Shown here in pieces: positions 1 to 8,273 of a stretch of DNA of 57,134 bases. The notes under the pieces were generated by a model. It was not told the DNA's origin, made no database searches, and was given only the letters and a program-made list of their open reading frames with translations. Position 1 is the stretch's first letter. Each line of letters starts with the position of its first letter. Where the stretch lies: assembly GCA_033855775.1 (NCBI GenBank), contig JAWVFT010000135.1, positions 1 to 57,134 of the forward strand. Reading direction: 5' to 3'. This stretch comes from DASVTR01 sp033855775. Lineage in GTDB: Bacteria > Acidobacteriota > Blastocatellia > Pyrinomonadales > Pyrinomonadaceae. The position numbers were made by a program, and so were the translations under genes.

Positions 1-810
1 TACACTTGCATGGTGACGGAGTGGGTGAAGGAGGCGACGAGCTTGCCCGTCATCGTTAAGCTGACGCCGAACGTGACGAGCATCACGCCGCCGGGGCGCG
101 CGGCCGTCAAAGGCGGAGCCGACGCTCTCTCGCTTATCAACACCATCAACTCCGTCATCGGCGTTGACCTCGAAACGATGATTCCGCATCCGAACGTCAA
201 CGGCATGGCGGCCCACGGCGGCTACTGCGGCCCTGCGGTCAAGCCGATTGCGCTCAACATGGTTTCGGAGTTGGCGCGCGACGCTGAAATCAATATTCCC
301 ATCAGCGGCATCGGCGGCATCTCGACGTGGGGCGACGCGGCGGAGTTTCTGCTGCTCGGCGCAACCACCGTGCAGGTCTGCACAGCCGTCATGCATTACG
401 GCTATCGCATCGTCGAAGACATGATTGACGGCCTCTCGAATTATCTGGACGAGAAAGGCTTCAAGAGCGTCAACGAGATTATCGGGCGCAGCGTCCGGCG
501 CGTGACGGACTGGGGCAATCTGGACCTCAACTACAAGACGGTCGCGCGCATTGACCACAAGCTGTGCATCCAATGCAACCTCTGCCACATCGCCTGCGAA
601 GACGGCGCGCATCAATGCATCCCGTTCACGGAAATCGAAGGCAAGCGTTTTCCCATCGTTGACGAATCCGAATGCGTCGGCTGCAACCTCTGTTATCTGG
701 TCTGCCCTTCGCCCGGCTGCATCTCGATGGTCAGACTGGATGACGGCAGCCGCCCGCTCACTTGGCGCGAGCTGACATCTCGCGTCCCGGAGACGATGAC
801 CGGCGACTAG
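1..810 (+). CDS. preA: NAD-dependent dihydropyrimidine dehydrogenase subunit PreA, 3' part
   Basis: This is the C-terminal two thirds of PreA; the frame is open from base 1, so the 5' end lies outside the window. The family reduces uracil and thymine to their 5,6-dihydro forms with PreT and NADH, in the cytoplasm. Visible are the FMN-barrel segment (VIVKLTPN, SGIGGISTWGDAAEF, LLLGATTVQVCTAVM) and a C-terminal ferredoxin domain with two CxxCxxCxxxC motifs (CIQCNLCHIAC and CVGCNLCYLVC) for two [4Fe-4S] clusters. It ends SRVPETMTGD-stop. A diverged copy of its last ~50 bases recurs at 2016-2066, beyond the next gene. Identification is firm; completeness cannot be judged. Confidence 0.93.
   Translation, partial: YTCMVTEWVKEATSLPVIVKLTPNVTSITPPGRAAVKGGADALSLINTINSVIGVDLETMIPHPNVNGMAAHGGYCGPAVKPIALNMVSELARDAEINIPISGIGGISTWGDAAEFLLLGATTVQVCTAVMHYGYRIVEDMIDGLSNYLDEKGFKSVNEIIGRSVRRVTDWGNLDLNYKTVARIDHKLCIQCNLCHIACEDGAHQCIPFTEIEGKRFPIVDESECVGCNLCYLVCPSPGCISMVRLDDGSRPLTWRELTSRVPETMTGD
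757..807 (+). repeat. preA 3'-end repeat, copy 1 (inside preA)
   Basis: The last ~51 bases of preA match 2016-2066 at about 44 of 51 positions. The match includes a 14-base exact run (CTCACTTGGCGCGA) and a 16-base exact run (CCCGGAGACGATGACC). The two copies bracket the AT-rich RmuC-like gene. Confidence 0.85.
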
Positions 811-868
811 ATTTAAACCAGTTCACATAATCTCACCGAATATGTGTTTGGCATACAATTAGCCTCTC

Positions 869-875
869 AAAGGAG
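869..875 (+). promoter_or_regulatory. Strong ribosome binding site of the RmuC-like gene
   Basis: AAAGGAG lies 8 bases before the ATG at 884 and fixes that start. A TACAAT hexamer at 854-859 could be a -10 element in the AT-rich leader, but I see no convincing -35 at normal spacing. Confidence 0.7.
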
Positions 876-883
876 TATTCCCA

Positions 884-2008
884 ATGGAAGTCCTACTGCT
901 TGTGACCCTCATCTTCCTGGTCTTAGGCTTGCTTGCTGTCGCCATCAGAACAGCAATGCGCCCCGATCAAAGGACAGAAGACGTTTCCACTCCGTTGCAG
1001 AACTTGACTCAGCTAATAAACAATACTCAGATGCGTATTGAATTGTTGAATGAAAAGCTTGCACAAGTCGAACGCAATCAGAATAGCGCAGATCAACGTG
1101 TCGTGACGATGGGCACAGGCTTAGCGGAAACAGGAGCGGTTGCCAGGAGCATTGTTGATGCGACAAACTTTATTCGGGATGAGTTGTCACGCGCTAAGAA
1201 TGATTTAACCGCTCTCCAGTCTCACACCAAAGCAAGGGAGTTGATTGAACGCGACACTGCCGAATCAATTAAAAGGTTGGAAGCAATCATTGCAGGCACG
1301 CAAAGCAAAGGGATAGCTGGAGAGAACATTCTTGAATTAATGTTTTCCAGACTTCCTGCTGAATGGCAGATGAGAAACTTTACGGTTGGCAATAAAACTG
1401 TCGAGTTCGGCCTTCGTTTGCCGAACAACCGTATTCTTCCTATTGATAGCAAATGGACAGCCACGCATCTACTTGAGCAATTTATTAGCTGTCAAGACGT
1501 GAATGAACAGTTAGTAATTAAGGGCAAAATTGAGAAGGTGGTCATAGACAAAGCGAAAGAAGTGCAAAAATATATAGACACAAACTTGACCGTCAATTTT
1601 GGAGTGGCTGTTATTCCTGATGCTATATATGAGTTGTGTTGCGGCATTCACTGTGATGCATTCAAATCAAAGGTGGTGCTTGTCAGCTACAGCATGTTTA
1701 TTCCCTATCTCCTTCTGGTCGTCGAGTCAGCGCATAAGGATTCGCAAACTATAGATGAGACTAAATTACGTGACTACTTACATACTGCACAGAGCACTAT
1801 TGAGAGTTTACAGCGTGAAATAGAGAAGCGATTCTCTCTGGCCTTAACTATGCTCGACAACTCAAGAACGGAGATACGCGGACAGCTTAGCAAAATGAGC
1901 AGCGGTATTACAGGCTTGCAAATTGGGGTAAATGCAACCCTACAAGTTGAAGAAGAGCAATTGCCAATGCTACTCAATGCCGTTGATTCATCCGCAAGAA
2001 TTGATTAA
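884..2008 (+). CDS. RmuC-family DNA recombination protein
   Basis: The protein has 374 aa. Residues 2-22 form one hydrophobic N-terminal segment, followed by a coiled-coil region to about 130. Next comes the RmuC core: G-x-x-GE (KGIAGENILEL), VEFGLRLPNNRILPIDSKW, and AKEVQKYIDTNLTVNFGVAVIPDAIYEL, split here by eye into family motifs. RmuC proteins are membrane-anchored, nuclease-like factors thought to limit inversions at short inverted repeats. The gene is distinctly AT-richer than its neighbours. It stands alone with its own RBS and is bracketed by two copies of the preA 3' end, which suggests horizontal insertion. The family call is good; substrate and mechanism are not settled for the family. 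Confidence 0.82.
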   Translation: MEVLLLVTLIFLVLGLLAVAIRTAMRPDQRTEDVSTPLQNLTQLINNTQMRIELLNEKLAQVERNQNSADQRVVTMGTGLAETGAVARSIVDATNFIRDELSRAKNDLTALQSHTKARELIERDTAESIKRLEAIIAGTQSKGIAGENILELMFSRLPAEWQMRNFTVGNKTVEFGLRLPNNRILPIDSKWTATHLLEQFISCQDVNEQLVIKGKIEKVVIDKAKEVQKYIDTNLTVNFGVAVIPDAIYELCCGIHCDAFKSKVVLVSYSMFIPYLLLVVESAHKDSQTIDETKLRDYLHTAQSTIESLQREIEKRFSLALTMLDNSRTEIRGQLSKMSSGITGLQIGVNATLQVEEEQLPMLLNAVDSSARID

Positions 2009-2009
2009 C

Positions 2010-2068
2010 GGCGCCCTCACTTGGCGCGAATTGACGACGCGCATCCCGGAGACGATGACCAGCGACCG
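2010..2068 (+). pseudogene. Displaced preA C-terminal remnant (copy 2 of the preA end repeat)
   Basis: This frame encodes GALTWRELTTRIPETMTSD, against RPLTWRELTSRVPETMTGD at the true preA end. The preA stop codon is lost here (TAG aligned to CGG). It is the fragment expected if DNA inserted near the 3' end of preA and supplied a replacement end. It cannot be expressed as a PreA part. Confidence 0.78.
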
Positions 2069-2098
2069 GGATTTCATCGTCACCATCGAGGTCATCCG

Positions 2099-4306
2099 AT
2101 GCATCCCCTCAACATCTCGCGTCCGCTGAGCTTCGCCTTCGTCATAATGTTCTGCATCATCGCGCGCGGTCAGGAGCAGAAGCGGACGCAGAGAGAAGAG
2201 ACGCCGGATGAAGTTGTCCGAATCACGACGGAGCTAGTGCAGACAAACGTGATGGTCTTCGACAACAAAGGACGCTTTGTTGACGGACTGAAGCCAGAAC
2301 AATTTGAATTGCGTGTCGAAGACCAATTGATTCCCATCGCTTTCTTCGAGCGCGTCGTCGCAGGCAGCGCGACCGAAGCGGCACAGTTCGCGGCCTTGAA
2401 TCAAGGCGGCCTTCCGACGGCTCCGGCTGAAAGCCCGACCGGCAGAGTTTCGACGCGCGGGCGCGCTGTTATCTTTTTTATTGACGACCTGCATCTCTCG
2501 CTCGATAGCCTGAGCCGGACGCGGACGGCGATTTCACACTTCATCGAACATGAGATGAGCGCGAATGACAAGGCCGCTATCGCTTCGGCCAGCGGGCAAA
2601 TCGGCTTTCTACAGCAATTGACCGACAACAAAGCCGTGCTCCGCGCCGCGCTGGCCCGCCTCAAATATCTCTCATACAGAGTGCAGGACACGGAGCAGCC
2701 AACGATGTCGGAATACATGGCTCTGAAGATTGAACAGCGCGACCGCGACGCCTTCGGCTATTACATTGAACGGTGCCTGCATGACAATCCGGTTTACACG
2801 CCTGCGAAATGTGTGGAGGTGGTGAAAGACCGCGCTCGCGGAATTATCCAGCAGGCTTCCGCCATCACGGCCAACACGCTCACGTCGCTGGAAAATCTCG
2901 TGCGCTCGTCCGGTCAGTTGACGGGGCGCAAGCTTGTCATGCTTATTTCCGACGGCTTCTATCTGGGCGCGCTTCATCTCTACGGCAACGTCCTCGATAA
3001 GCTGCCGCAAATAACGGACGAAGCGCGTCGTCATGGCGTCGTCATTTATACGATAGATGCGCGGGGCTTAATCTCCGGGCAGGCGGACGCAACCGTCAAT
3101 CTGGTGGACGGCAACGGCCTTCTGGACCGCGCTAACCTTGGCGAGATTCCGGCATCGCAGGACGCGCTGCACGCGCTGGCCGGAGACACAGGCGGTCGCG
3201 CCCTGCGTAATTCCAACTCGATTACAGACTGGGTGACTGATACGCTCAAAGAGACTTCAAACTATTACCTTCTGGCATGGCGTCCCAACCAGACAGCGCA
3301 GCCCGCAAACAAGTTCAAGCGCATCAGCGTCAAGGTCATTGGTCATCCAGAGTTGACGGTGCGGCTGCCTCGCGGCTATCTGGACTCCATCCAAACGTCG
3401 TCAACCAACGCCGCGGTCAAAGGCTCTGAACGTTCATCCAAGCCGGACATAACGAACAAGGCTGCGCCGCCCGCCGATGCTGACCTGCGCTCCGCGCTCG
3501 GCGCGACCTATCCGCAGCAAGCTCTGTCAACGCTGCTCTCCGTCACCTTTCTGGACACCCCGCAAAACGGAATGGTGCTGACCGCTTCGACACAGATTGC
3601 CACTCAGGCTTTGAACTACGGCGCCGACGGGCATGAGGCAGCGGCGGTTGACCTCGCAGGGGTTATCTTAAATGCTGACGGCAAGACGGCGGCCAGCTTT
3701 CGCACGAAGTTGAAAGTCAATCCGCTGCCTGAAAATCAGGCGCACGAAGAGCAGGCGGGAATTATCTACAACTACCGCGCGCCGCTCGCGCCCGGACTGT
3801 ATCAGGCGCGCGTCGCAGCGCGCGACGAGCGAAGCGGGCGCACGGGCAGCGCCATGCAGTGGATAGAAATCCCTGCCCTCAAGTCGCAGACGTTGAGCCT
3901 GAGCAGTCTGTTGACCGGCGTGCAAGCTGTCGGTGAAACGCGGAAAGTGAGCGAGAAGCAGGAAGCCGCAACGCAAGCGCAGTTCAGCGTCAGCCGTCGT
4001 TTCAAGCGCGCGTCGCGTTTGGGCTTCCTCGTCTTCATCTATAATGCGGGGCGCGCGGCGAGCGAGAGCGGAGCGGTTGACCTGACAACTCAAGCGCAGG
4101 TCTTCGACGCTCAGGGACGAGCCGTTATCGAAGCTCCTGCCCGACCGCTGGCGACCAGCGGCTTTGACGATGTGGCGCGGATTCCCTACGCGGGCGCGAT
4201 TCCCTTACAAACGCTCTCGCCGAATCAGTATGTGCTCAGAATCACCGTGACTGATAGAACGAGGAACACCAGCGTCGTTCAGGAAGTGAGTTTTACTGTC
4301 GAGTAA
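2099..4306 (+). CDS. Exported VWFA-related (acidobacterial-type) protein
   Basis: The protein has 735 aa. I start it at the ATG at 2099, which gives a signal-like N-terminus (MHPLNISRPLSFAFVIMFCI). A longer frame reaches back to 2021, but it only translates the preA remnant out of frame. Residues ~25-85 resemble the conserved start of acidobacterial VWFA proteins (VVRITTELVQTNVMVFDNKG, then FVDGLKPEQFELRVED). A von Willebrand A domain follows, with a degenerate metal-site motif FIDDLHLS and a strand LVMLISDGFYLG. The C-terminal half is a less conserved beta-rich region. The family is very common in Acidobacteria and its role is unknown; surface or periplasmic binding is an inference. Confidence 0.85.
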   Translation: MHPLNISRPLSFAFVIMFCIIARGQEQKRTQREETPDEVVRITTELVQTNVMVFDNKGRFVDGLKPEQFELRVEDQLIPIAFFERVVAGSATEAAQFAALNQGGLPTAPAESPTGRVSTRGRAVIFFIDDLHLSLDSLSRTRTAISHFIEHEMSANDKAAIASASGQIGFLQQLTDNKAVLRAALARLKYLSYRVQDTEQPTMSEYMALKIEQRDRDAFGYYIERCLHDNPVYTPAKCVEVVKDRARGIIQQASAITANTLTSLENLVRSSGQLTGRKLVMLISDGFYLGALHLYGNVLDKLPQITDEARRHGVVIYTIDARGLISGQADATVNLVDGNGLLDRANLGEIPASQDALHALAGDTGGRALRNSNSITDWVTDTLKETSNYYLLAWRPNQTAQPANKFKRISVKVIGHPELTVRLPRGYLDSIQTSSTNAAVKGSERSSKPDITNKAAPPADADLRSALGATYPQQALSTLLSVTFLDTPQNGMVLTASTQIATQALNYGADGHEAAAVDLAGVILNADGKTAASFRTKLKVNPLPENQAHEEQAGIIYNYRAPLAPGLYQARVAARDERSGRTGSAMQWIEIPALKSQTLSLSSLLTGVQAVGETRKVSEKQEAATQAQFSVSRRFKRASRLGFLVFIYNAGRAASESGAVDLTTQAQVFDAQGRAVIEAPARPLATSGFDDVARIPYAGAIPLQTLSPNQYVLRITVTDRTRNTSVVQEVSFTVE

Positions 4307-4392
4307 AATTGCTCAGCCTGCTTCACACAATCGAGCGCAAGCGAATTGAATGGATAGCTCCGCTGTCTTCAACGTAGAGTTCTGCCGTTCGC

Positions 4393-5262
4393 TCAACTCT
4401 TTTTTCGTCCTTCCAACTCCGACATGAGGCGTGGGATTTCAGCCAGCAACTCGCGCGCGAGAAAGCCTAGCCGTCCCATCTTGCGCGCCAGACGGTCGCC
4501 CGCGCGCCCGTGCAGGTAGACGCCCCAAGCGGCGGCTTGCAGTGGCGCTGCGCCGCGCGCGGCCAGCCCTGCGATGATGCCGGAGAGCGTGTCGCCGGAG
4601 CCGGAGGTGGCGAGCCCTATGTTGCCCGTGCGGTTGCAGTAAGACTTGTTGCCCGTCGGCGCAGCGATGTGTGTCTCCGCGCCTTTCAAGGCGATGACGG
4701 CGCGCAATTCTCTCGCCGCCTGCTGCGCTACCTGCTGCGGAGCGTCTTCAATTTCGCTTTTTTCAACGCCCAACAGATGCGCCATCTCGCCCGCATGAGG
4801 CGTCAGCACGACGCGATGATTAAGCCCGCGCAAACATCGCTTGTTCTCCGTCACACAAAGAAGCGCGCCCGCATCCAACACTACGACCGGGCTCTCTATG
4901 AGCGGCAGCAACGCTTTCATCAATCGCGCGGTGGCCTTCTCGTCCAACATTCCCGGCCCGACGAGCACAGCCTGCACATCGTTTGCGCGCCCCGCGAGTT
5001 CGACCGCCGCGCTGGCCGAGATGCCGCCCGCTTTCGTTTCCGGCACAGCGAAGACGCGCGCCTCCGGCACGGCTGTCGCAACCGCCTGCGCGATGCTGCG
5101 GCACGTCGCGATTTGTAGCTTGCCCGCTCCGGCGCGCAAGGCAGCCGTCGCCGCCAGAATCACCGCGCCCGGCATCTCCGGCGACCCGCCAATCACCAGC
5201 ACGCGCCCGCGCGCTTCCTTGTCGCCCGCCTCGTCCGGCTGCGGCAAAGCCCATGCGCGCAT
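4393..5262 (-). CDS. nnrD: ADP/ATP-dependent NAD(P)H-hydrate dehydratase
   Basis: This YjeF C-terminal-type ribokinase-fold enzyme dehydrates damaged NAD(P)H hydrates back to NAD(P)H. Visible motifs are GRVLVIGGS, PGAVILAATAALRAGAGK, VVLDAGAL, LTPHAGEM and the catalytic/nucleotide signature SGSGDTLSGIIAGL. From the ATG at 5262 it is 289 aa, the usual size of a stand-alone dehydratase. The frame stays open to 5439, but that would translate the G-rich/C-rich hairpin at 5283-5364 and overlap the upstream gene. Related proteins have a few residues before the RAWALP segment, so a non-ATG start just upstream (5265-5277) is possible. No epimerase domain is fused. Confidence 0.85.
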   Translation of the reverse strand: MRAWALPQPDEAGDKEARGRVLVIGGSPEMPGAVILAATAALRAGAGKLQIATCRSIAQAVATAVPEARVFAVPETKAGGISASAAVELAGRANDVQAVLVGPGMLDEKATARLMKALLPLIESPVVVLDAGALLCVTENKRCLRGLNHRVVLTPHAGEMAHLLGVEKSEIEDAPQQVAQQAARELRAVIALKGAETHIAAPTGNKSYCNRTGNIGLATSGSGDTLSGIIAGLAARGAAPLQAAAWGVYLHGRAGDRLARKMGRLGFLARELLAEIPRLMSELEGRKKS

Positions 5263-5282
5263 CAAACGCGGAGACAGGAGAA

Positions 5283-5364
5283 GGGGTTGGGGCTGAGGCG
5301 CCGGGCGTTGGGGTTCACTTCTTTTTGCTTTTCCCCTTCCCCCTACCCCTAACCCCCGACCCCC
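5283..5364. repeat. G-rich heptad hairpin with G-quadruplex motif
   Basis: On the minus strand, five runs of 4-5 G (complement of 5360-5364, 5353-5357, 5346-5349, 5339-5343, 5333-5336) are spaced by 2-3 bases with a near 7-base period. After a ~20-base loop, C-runs follow (complement of 5310-5313, 5289-5292, 5283-5286) that can pair back. It sits between the histidine phosphatase gene and nnrD, in the mRNA leader of nnrD. Confidence 0.8.
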
Positions 5365-5368
5365 ATTT

Positions 5369-6139
5369 TTATTTTGGAGCGATCGGGACATCTGGTTTCG
5401 AGGTGACTGGCTCTCCGGCTTCTTCGAGCGGAGCGACAAAGTTGAAGAGGCGCGGCGCGAGTTTGCCGTGCCGTCCGAGTTGCGAGTCGAACTCGTAGGA
5501 GGTGACGGAGCAATTGGCGATTTCGGCGGCGCGGTCGGCGGCTAGGATTTGCTCTTCGGTCATGCGTTCGAGCAGGTAGCGAAAACAGTTGACGACGACT
5601 TGATGACTGACGATGAGCACGCGCTCGCGCCTGTAGTCGCGCGTCAGCGTGTCAATGACGCTGCGCAGGCGCAGGATAATGTCGCACCAACTCTCGCCGC
5701 CCGGCGGCCTGAAGTAAAACTTGCCGAGCGCGCGGTAGAACTCCGATTGCTCAGGATACTTCTCCCTGACGCCGACCTTCGTCAGGCGGTCAAGAATGCC
5801 AAACTCTTTCTCGCGCAATCGCTCGTCAATAACGAACGACACGTCCTCGCGCTCGATGCCCGCCGCCTTCAGCACACGCTCCGCCGTCCCGCGCGCTCGC
5901 AAGTAAGGCGATGTTAAGACGACCTGCGGCTGCTCTTCCGGCGGCATCGCGCCGAACCAACGACCCAGAGCGGTCGCTTGATGCTCGCCGAGCAAAGAGA
6001 GCGGCACGTCTGCATCGCGCGTGGCGATTTCAATTATCGGTTTTCCGGCGGCCTCAGCCGCGTCGCGCGCCACGTTGCCCGCGCTCTCGCCGTGTCGCAC
6101 AATCCAGATGTTGCTCGGCCATTTCTGTTCTCGGCTCAA
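5369..6139 (-). CDS. Histidine phosphatase family protein (phosphoglycerate mutase-like)
   Basis: The protein has 256 aa. The phosphoacceptor motif RHGES is at residues 15-19 with His16 as nucleophile. It is followed by PLSLLGEHQATALG, the acid region EKEFGILDR, GGESWCDIILRLRS and the second active-site His in LIVSHQVVVN. The family includes phosphoglycerate mutases and many small-molecule phosphatases. The ~28-residue insert after RHGES and the long C-terminus leave the substrate open. The gene lies upstream of nnrD on the same strand, separated by the G-rich hairpin. Confidence 0.83.
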   Translation of the reverse strand: MSREQKWPSNIWIVRHGESAGNVARDAAEAAGKPIIEIATRDADVPLSLLGEHQATALGRWFGAMPPEEQPQVVLTSPYLRARGTAERVLKAAGIEREDVSFVIDERLREKEFGILDRLTKVGVREKYPEQSEFYRALGKFYFRPPGGESWCDIILRLRSVIDTLTRDYRRERVLIVSHQVVVNCFRYLLERMTEEQILAADRAAEIANCSVTSYEFDSQLGRHGKLAPRLFNFVAPLEEAGEPVTSKPDVPIAPK

Positions 6140-6250
6140 CTTTTCTTTCCCGCCCCTCTCTTGTTCTTAACGGCTTTCGACCCACAGCCTTGCCCGCGCT
6201 TGCTTCACTCAGACAAACTCATGGCCCGGCCCCGCTCTTCTTCATCCGTC

Positions 6251-7282
6251 TTACTGTTCCACGAGTTCGTTATTCTGCTCTGCCGCCGTCTCGTTTAAGA
6301 CCGTGAGCAACGAAGGCGACCAACCCGATTGACTGTCCTTGCCTTTCGCGCTGCGCCTGCCGATGCCGCCAGCGGACGGCAGCAGGTAGTTAATCAAGCC
6401 GAGCAGGTCTGATGTCAGCCCCGGAAAAAGCGCGTGGAAACGGACGGCCAACTCCGCTTGAATCGAAAGGACGACTTCCGCATCGCCGCGCTTGCAGGCC
6501 GCTATAATCTGGCGCGCGGCGCGCTCCGCCTTCATCGCCGACACGGGCAGCGCGTCGCTGATGCTGAACCACGCATACTCTGCGCGATGTCGTCCCTTGA
6601 ACAAAGCGTTGCGCGGGCTGCCCGTTCGCATCAATCCGGGGCAGACGGTCGTCACCGACACGCCGTCCTTCTTCAACTCTGCGCGCAAGCCTTCCGACAA
6701 TCCGACCAACGCAAACTTGCTCGCGCTGTAAGGCAAGAGATGCGGGACGCTGATTTTGCCGCCGATGGATGAGATGTTAACGATGCGTCCATCGCGTCGC
6801 CCGCGCATCTCCGGCAGCACCGCCAGCGTCGCATACAGCGGCCCCCAGAAATGGGTCAGCATCGCTTCCTCGTAATCCTCGACCGTCATCACTTCGAGCG
6901 GCCCGACCTGAATCACGCCGGCGTTATTGACCAGCACATCAATCTGCCCGAAGTGGTCGCGCACGACGTTGACCAACTCGTTAACCTGCGCACGCTCTCT
7001 CACGTCGCAAGGCACGGCCAACGCCTGCGCGCCTCTTTCGGCCAGGTCAACACGCGCGCGATTGAGTTCCTCAACGTCACGCGCGCAAATCGCCACCCTC
7101 GCCCCTTCGCGCGCAAACTCACGCGCCAGCACCAACCCAAGCCCGCGCGAGCCGCCCGTAATCAACACGCTCTTGCCGCGCAAATCGTACTCGCTCCACT
7201 TTCTCATCGCCGCGCGCGCCGCCACCAAAGCGCCCGCGCCCGCCGCGGCCCACATCAACGCATCCTTGCTCCGCTCACTCAT
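6251..7282 (-). CDS. SDR-family NAD(P)-dependent oxidoreductase
   Basis: The protein is 343 aa. A short hydrophobic N-terminal stretch (LMWAAAGAGALVAARAAM) may be a membrane anchor. A classical SDR domain follows: cofactor motif TGGSRGLG near residue 42, NNAG, catalytic Ser in ISSIGG, and YSASK. Length and layout fit the classical SDRs with a C-terminal extension found in many soil bacteria. The substrate is unknown. It is co-directional with the xth gene upstream; a 91-base spacer with a heptad hairpin separates them. Confidence 0.82.
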   Translation of the reverse strand: MSERSKDALMWAAAGAGALVAARAAMRKWSEYDLRGKSVLITGGSRGLGLVLAREFAREGARVAICARDVEELNRARVDLAERGAQALAVPCDVRERAQVNELVNVVRDHFGQIDVLVNNAGVIQVGPLEVMTVEDYEEAMLTHFWGPLYATLAVLPEMRGRRDGRIVNISSIGGKISVPHLLPYSASKFALVGLSEGLRAELKKDGVSVTTVCPGLMRTGSPRNALFKGRHRAEYAWFSISDALPVSAMKAERAARQIIAACKRGDAEVVLSIQAELAVRFHALFPGLTSDLLGLINYLLPSAGGIGRRSAKGKDSQSGWSPSLLTVLNETAAEQNNELVEQ

Positions 7283-7294
7283 CGCTTCCCCTTT

Positions 7295-7372
7295 TTAAGT
7301 CTCAAGCTTAAGGCTTCAAGCTGAACTATGAAGAGCCTCGAATCTTAAACTTGAAACTCGAACCTTGAACTC
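7295..7372. repeat. Heptad hairpin, TTCAAGN type
   Basis: The left arm 7301-7320 reads CTCAAGC TTAAGGC TTCAAG; the right arm 7343-7370 is built of complementary CTTGAAN units. The loop is about 20 bases. It sits just after the xth stop codon and before the SDR gene. Confidence 0.8.
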
Positions 7373-7373
7373 A

Positions 7374-8141
7374 TCACTTGAATGCCGCCACGACCGGCGT
7401 GTGGTCAGATGGCCGCTCCCAACCGCGCGGCTCTTTGTCTATCCATGATTGCGTCGAGCGCGCGGCGAGCGTTTCCGAAACCCAGATATGGTCAATCCGC
7501 AGCCCCGCGTTGCGCCGGAACGAGCCTTGCCGGTAATCCCACCAAGAGAAATGGCCGCCCTCTTCCGTGTGCAGGCGAAAGGCGTCAACGAATCCCCAAT
7601 CTTTAATTTCGTCGAGCGCGGCGCGCTCGCGGCGACTAAAAAGGATGCGCCCTTCCCACTGCTCAGGGTCGTGCACGTCGCGTTCCTCCGGCGCGACGTT
7701 AAAGTCGCCGCACAGCAAGACCTGCGAGTCCTTCTCGTAATGCTCGTCAAAGAACGCGCGCAGGCGACGCATCCATTCGAGCTTGAAGCGATACTTATCC
7801 GAGCCGACAGACTGCCCGTTCGGAACATAAACATTGACGACGCGCACGCCCTCCACCGTCGCCGCTAGCAGGCGCGCATGAGCGCCTTCTTCATCATTCG
7901 GAAAACCGCGCTGCACGTCCGTCAACTCGGTTCTCGACAGGATAGCCACGCCGTTGTAAGTCCGCTGCCCGAACGTCGCCGACACGTAGCCCAACTCCTT
8001 GAAAGCCTCAGCCGGAAATTTCTCATCCACGCATTTCAATTCCTGCAAGCACAACACGTCGGGCTGCGCCAGGGCCAGCCACTTCGTCACCAGCGGCAGC
8101 CGCGCCGTCACAGAGTTAACATTCCAGGTCGCTAATTTCAT
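7374..8141 (-). CDS. xth: Exodeoxyribonuclease III (AP endonuclease)
   Basis: The protein is 255 aa, normal for the ExoIII family of base-excision repair. It cuts 5' to abasic sites and removes 3' blocks. Active-site motifs are present in order: WNVNS (Asn7), LQELK (Glu in the metal site), YVPNG, GDFNVAP, and the C-terminal DHIWVS and SDHTPV. The start MKLATWNVNS is unambiguous for the family. It is flanked on both sides by heptad hairpins (8155-8248 upstream, 7295-7372 downstream). Confidence 0.94.
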   Translation of the reverse strand: MKLATWNVNSVTARLPLVTKWLALAQPDVLCLQELKCVDEKFPAEAFKELGYVSATFGQRTYNGVAILSRTELTDVQRGFPNDEEGAHARLLAATVEGVRVVNVYVPNGQSVGSDKYRFKLEWMRRLRAFFDEHYEKDSQVLLCGDFNVAPEERDVHDPEQWEGRILFSRRERAALDEIKDWGFVDAFRLHTEEGGHFSWWDYRQGSFRRNAGLRIDHIWVSETLAARSTQSWIDKEPRGWERPSDHTPVVAAFK

Positions 8142-8154
8142 CTTCCACCAATGT

Positions 8155-8248
8155 CAGGTTTCAATGTTCAAGCTCAAGGTTTCAAGCCGCAAGATTTCAA
8201 GGTCACAAGGCCGCAGAGCTTGCGCCCTTAAACTTGAAACATGAAATC
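8155..8248. repeat. Heptad hairpin, TTTCAAG type
   Basis: The left arm (about 8157-8200) repeats units such as GTTTCAA, TGTTCAA, GCTCAAG, GTTTCAA. The right arm (about 8227-8248) reads CTTAAACTTGAAACATGAAA. Pairing is imperfect. It lies between the M20 peptidase gene end and the xth start. Confidence 0.72.
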
Positions 8249-8273
8249 ATGCGTCCTCAAACAATCATGCTTT

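Noticed and set aside
884..2008. Mobile element with its own integrase around the RmuC-like gene
   Set aside because: No integrase, transposase or terminal inverted repeats are present between the two preA-end copies; only the insertion scar is supported.
2021..2098. Start of the VWFA protein at TTG 2021
   Set aside because: That stretch is the preA remnant read in another frame. The ATG at 2099 gives a signal peptide.
5263..5439. Long N-terminus of nnrD
   Set aside because: It translates the G-rich/C-rich hairpin into a Gly/Pro-rich stretch and overlaps the upstream gene by 71 bases.
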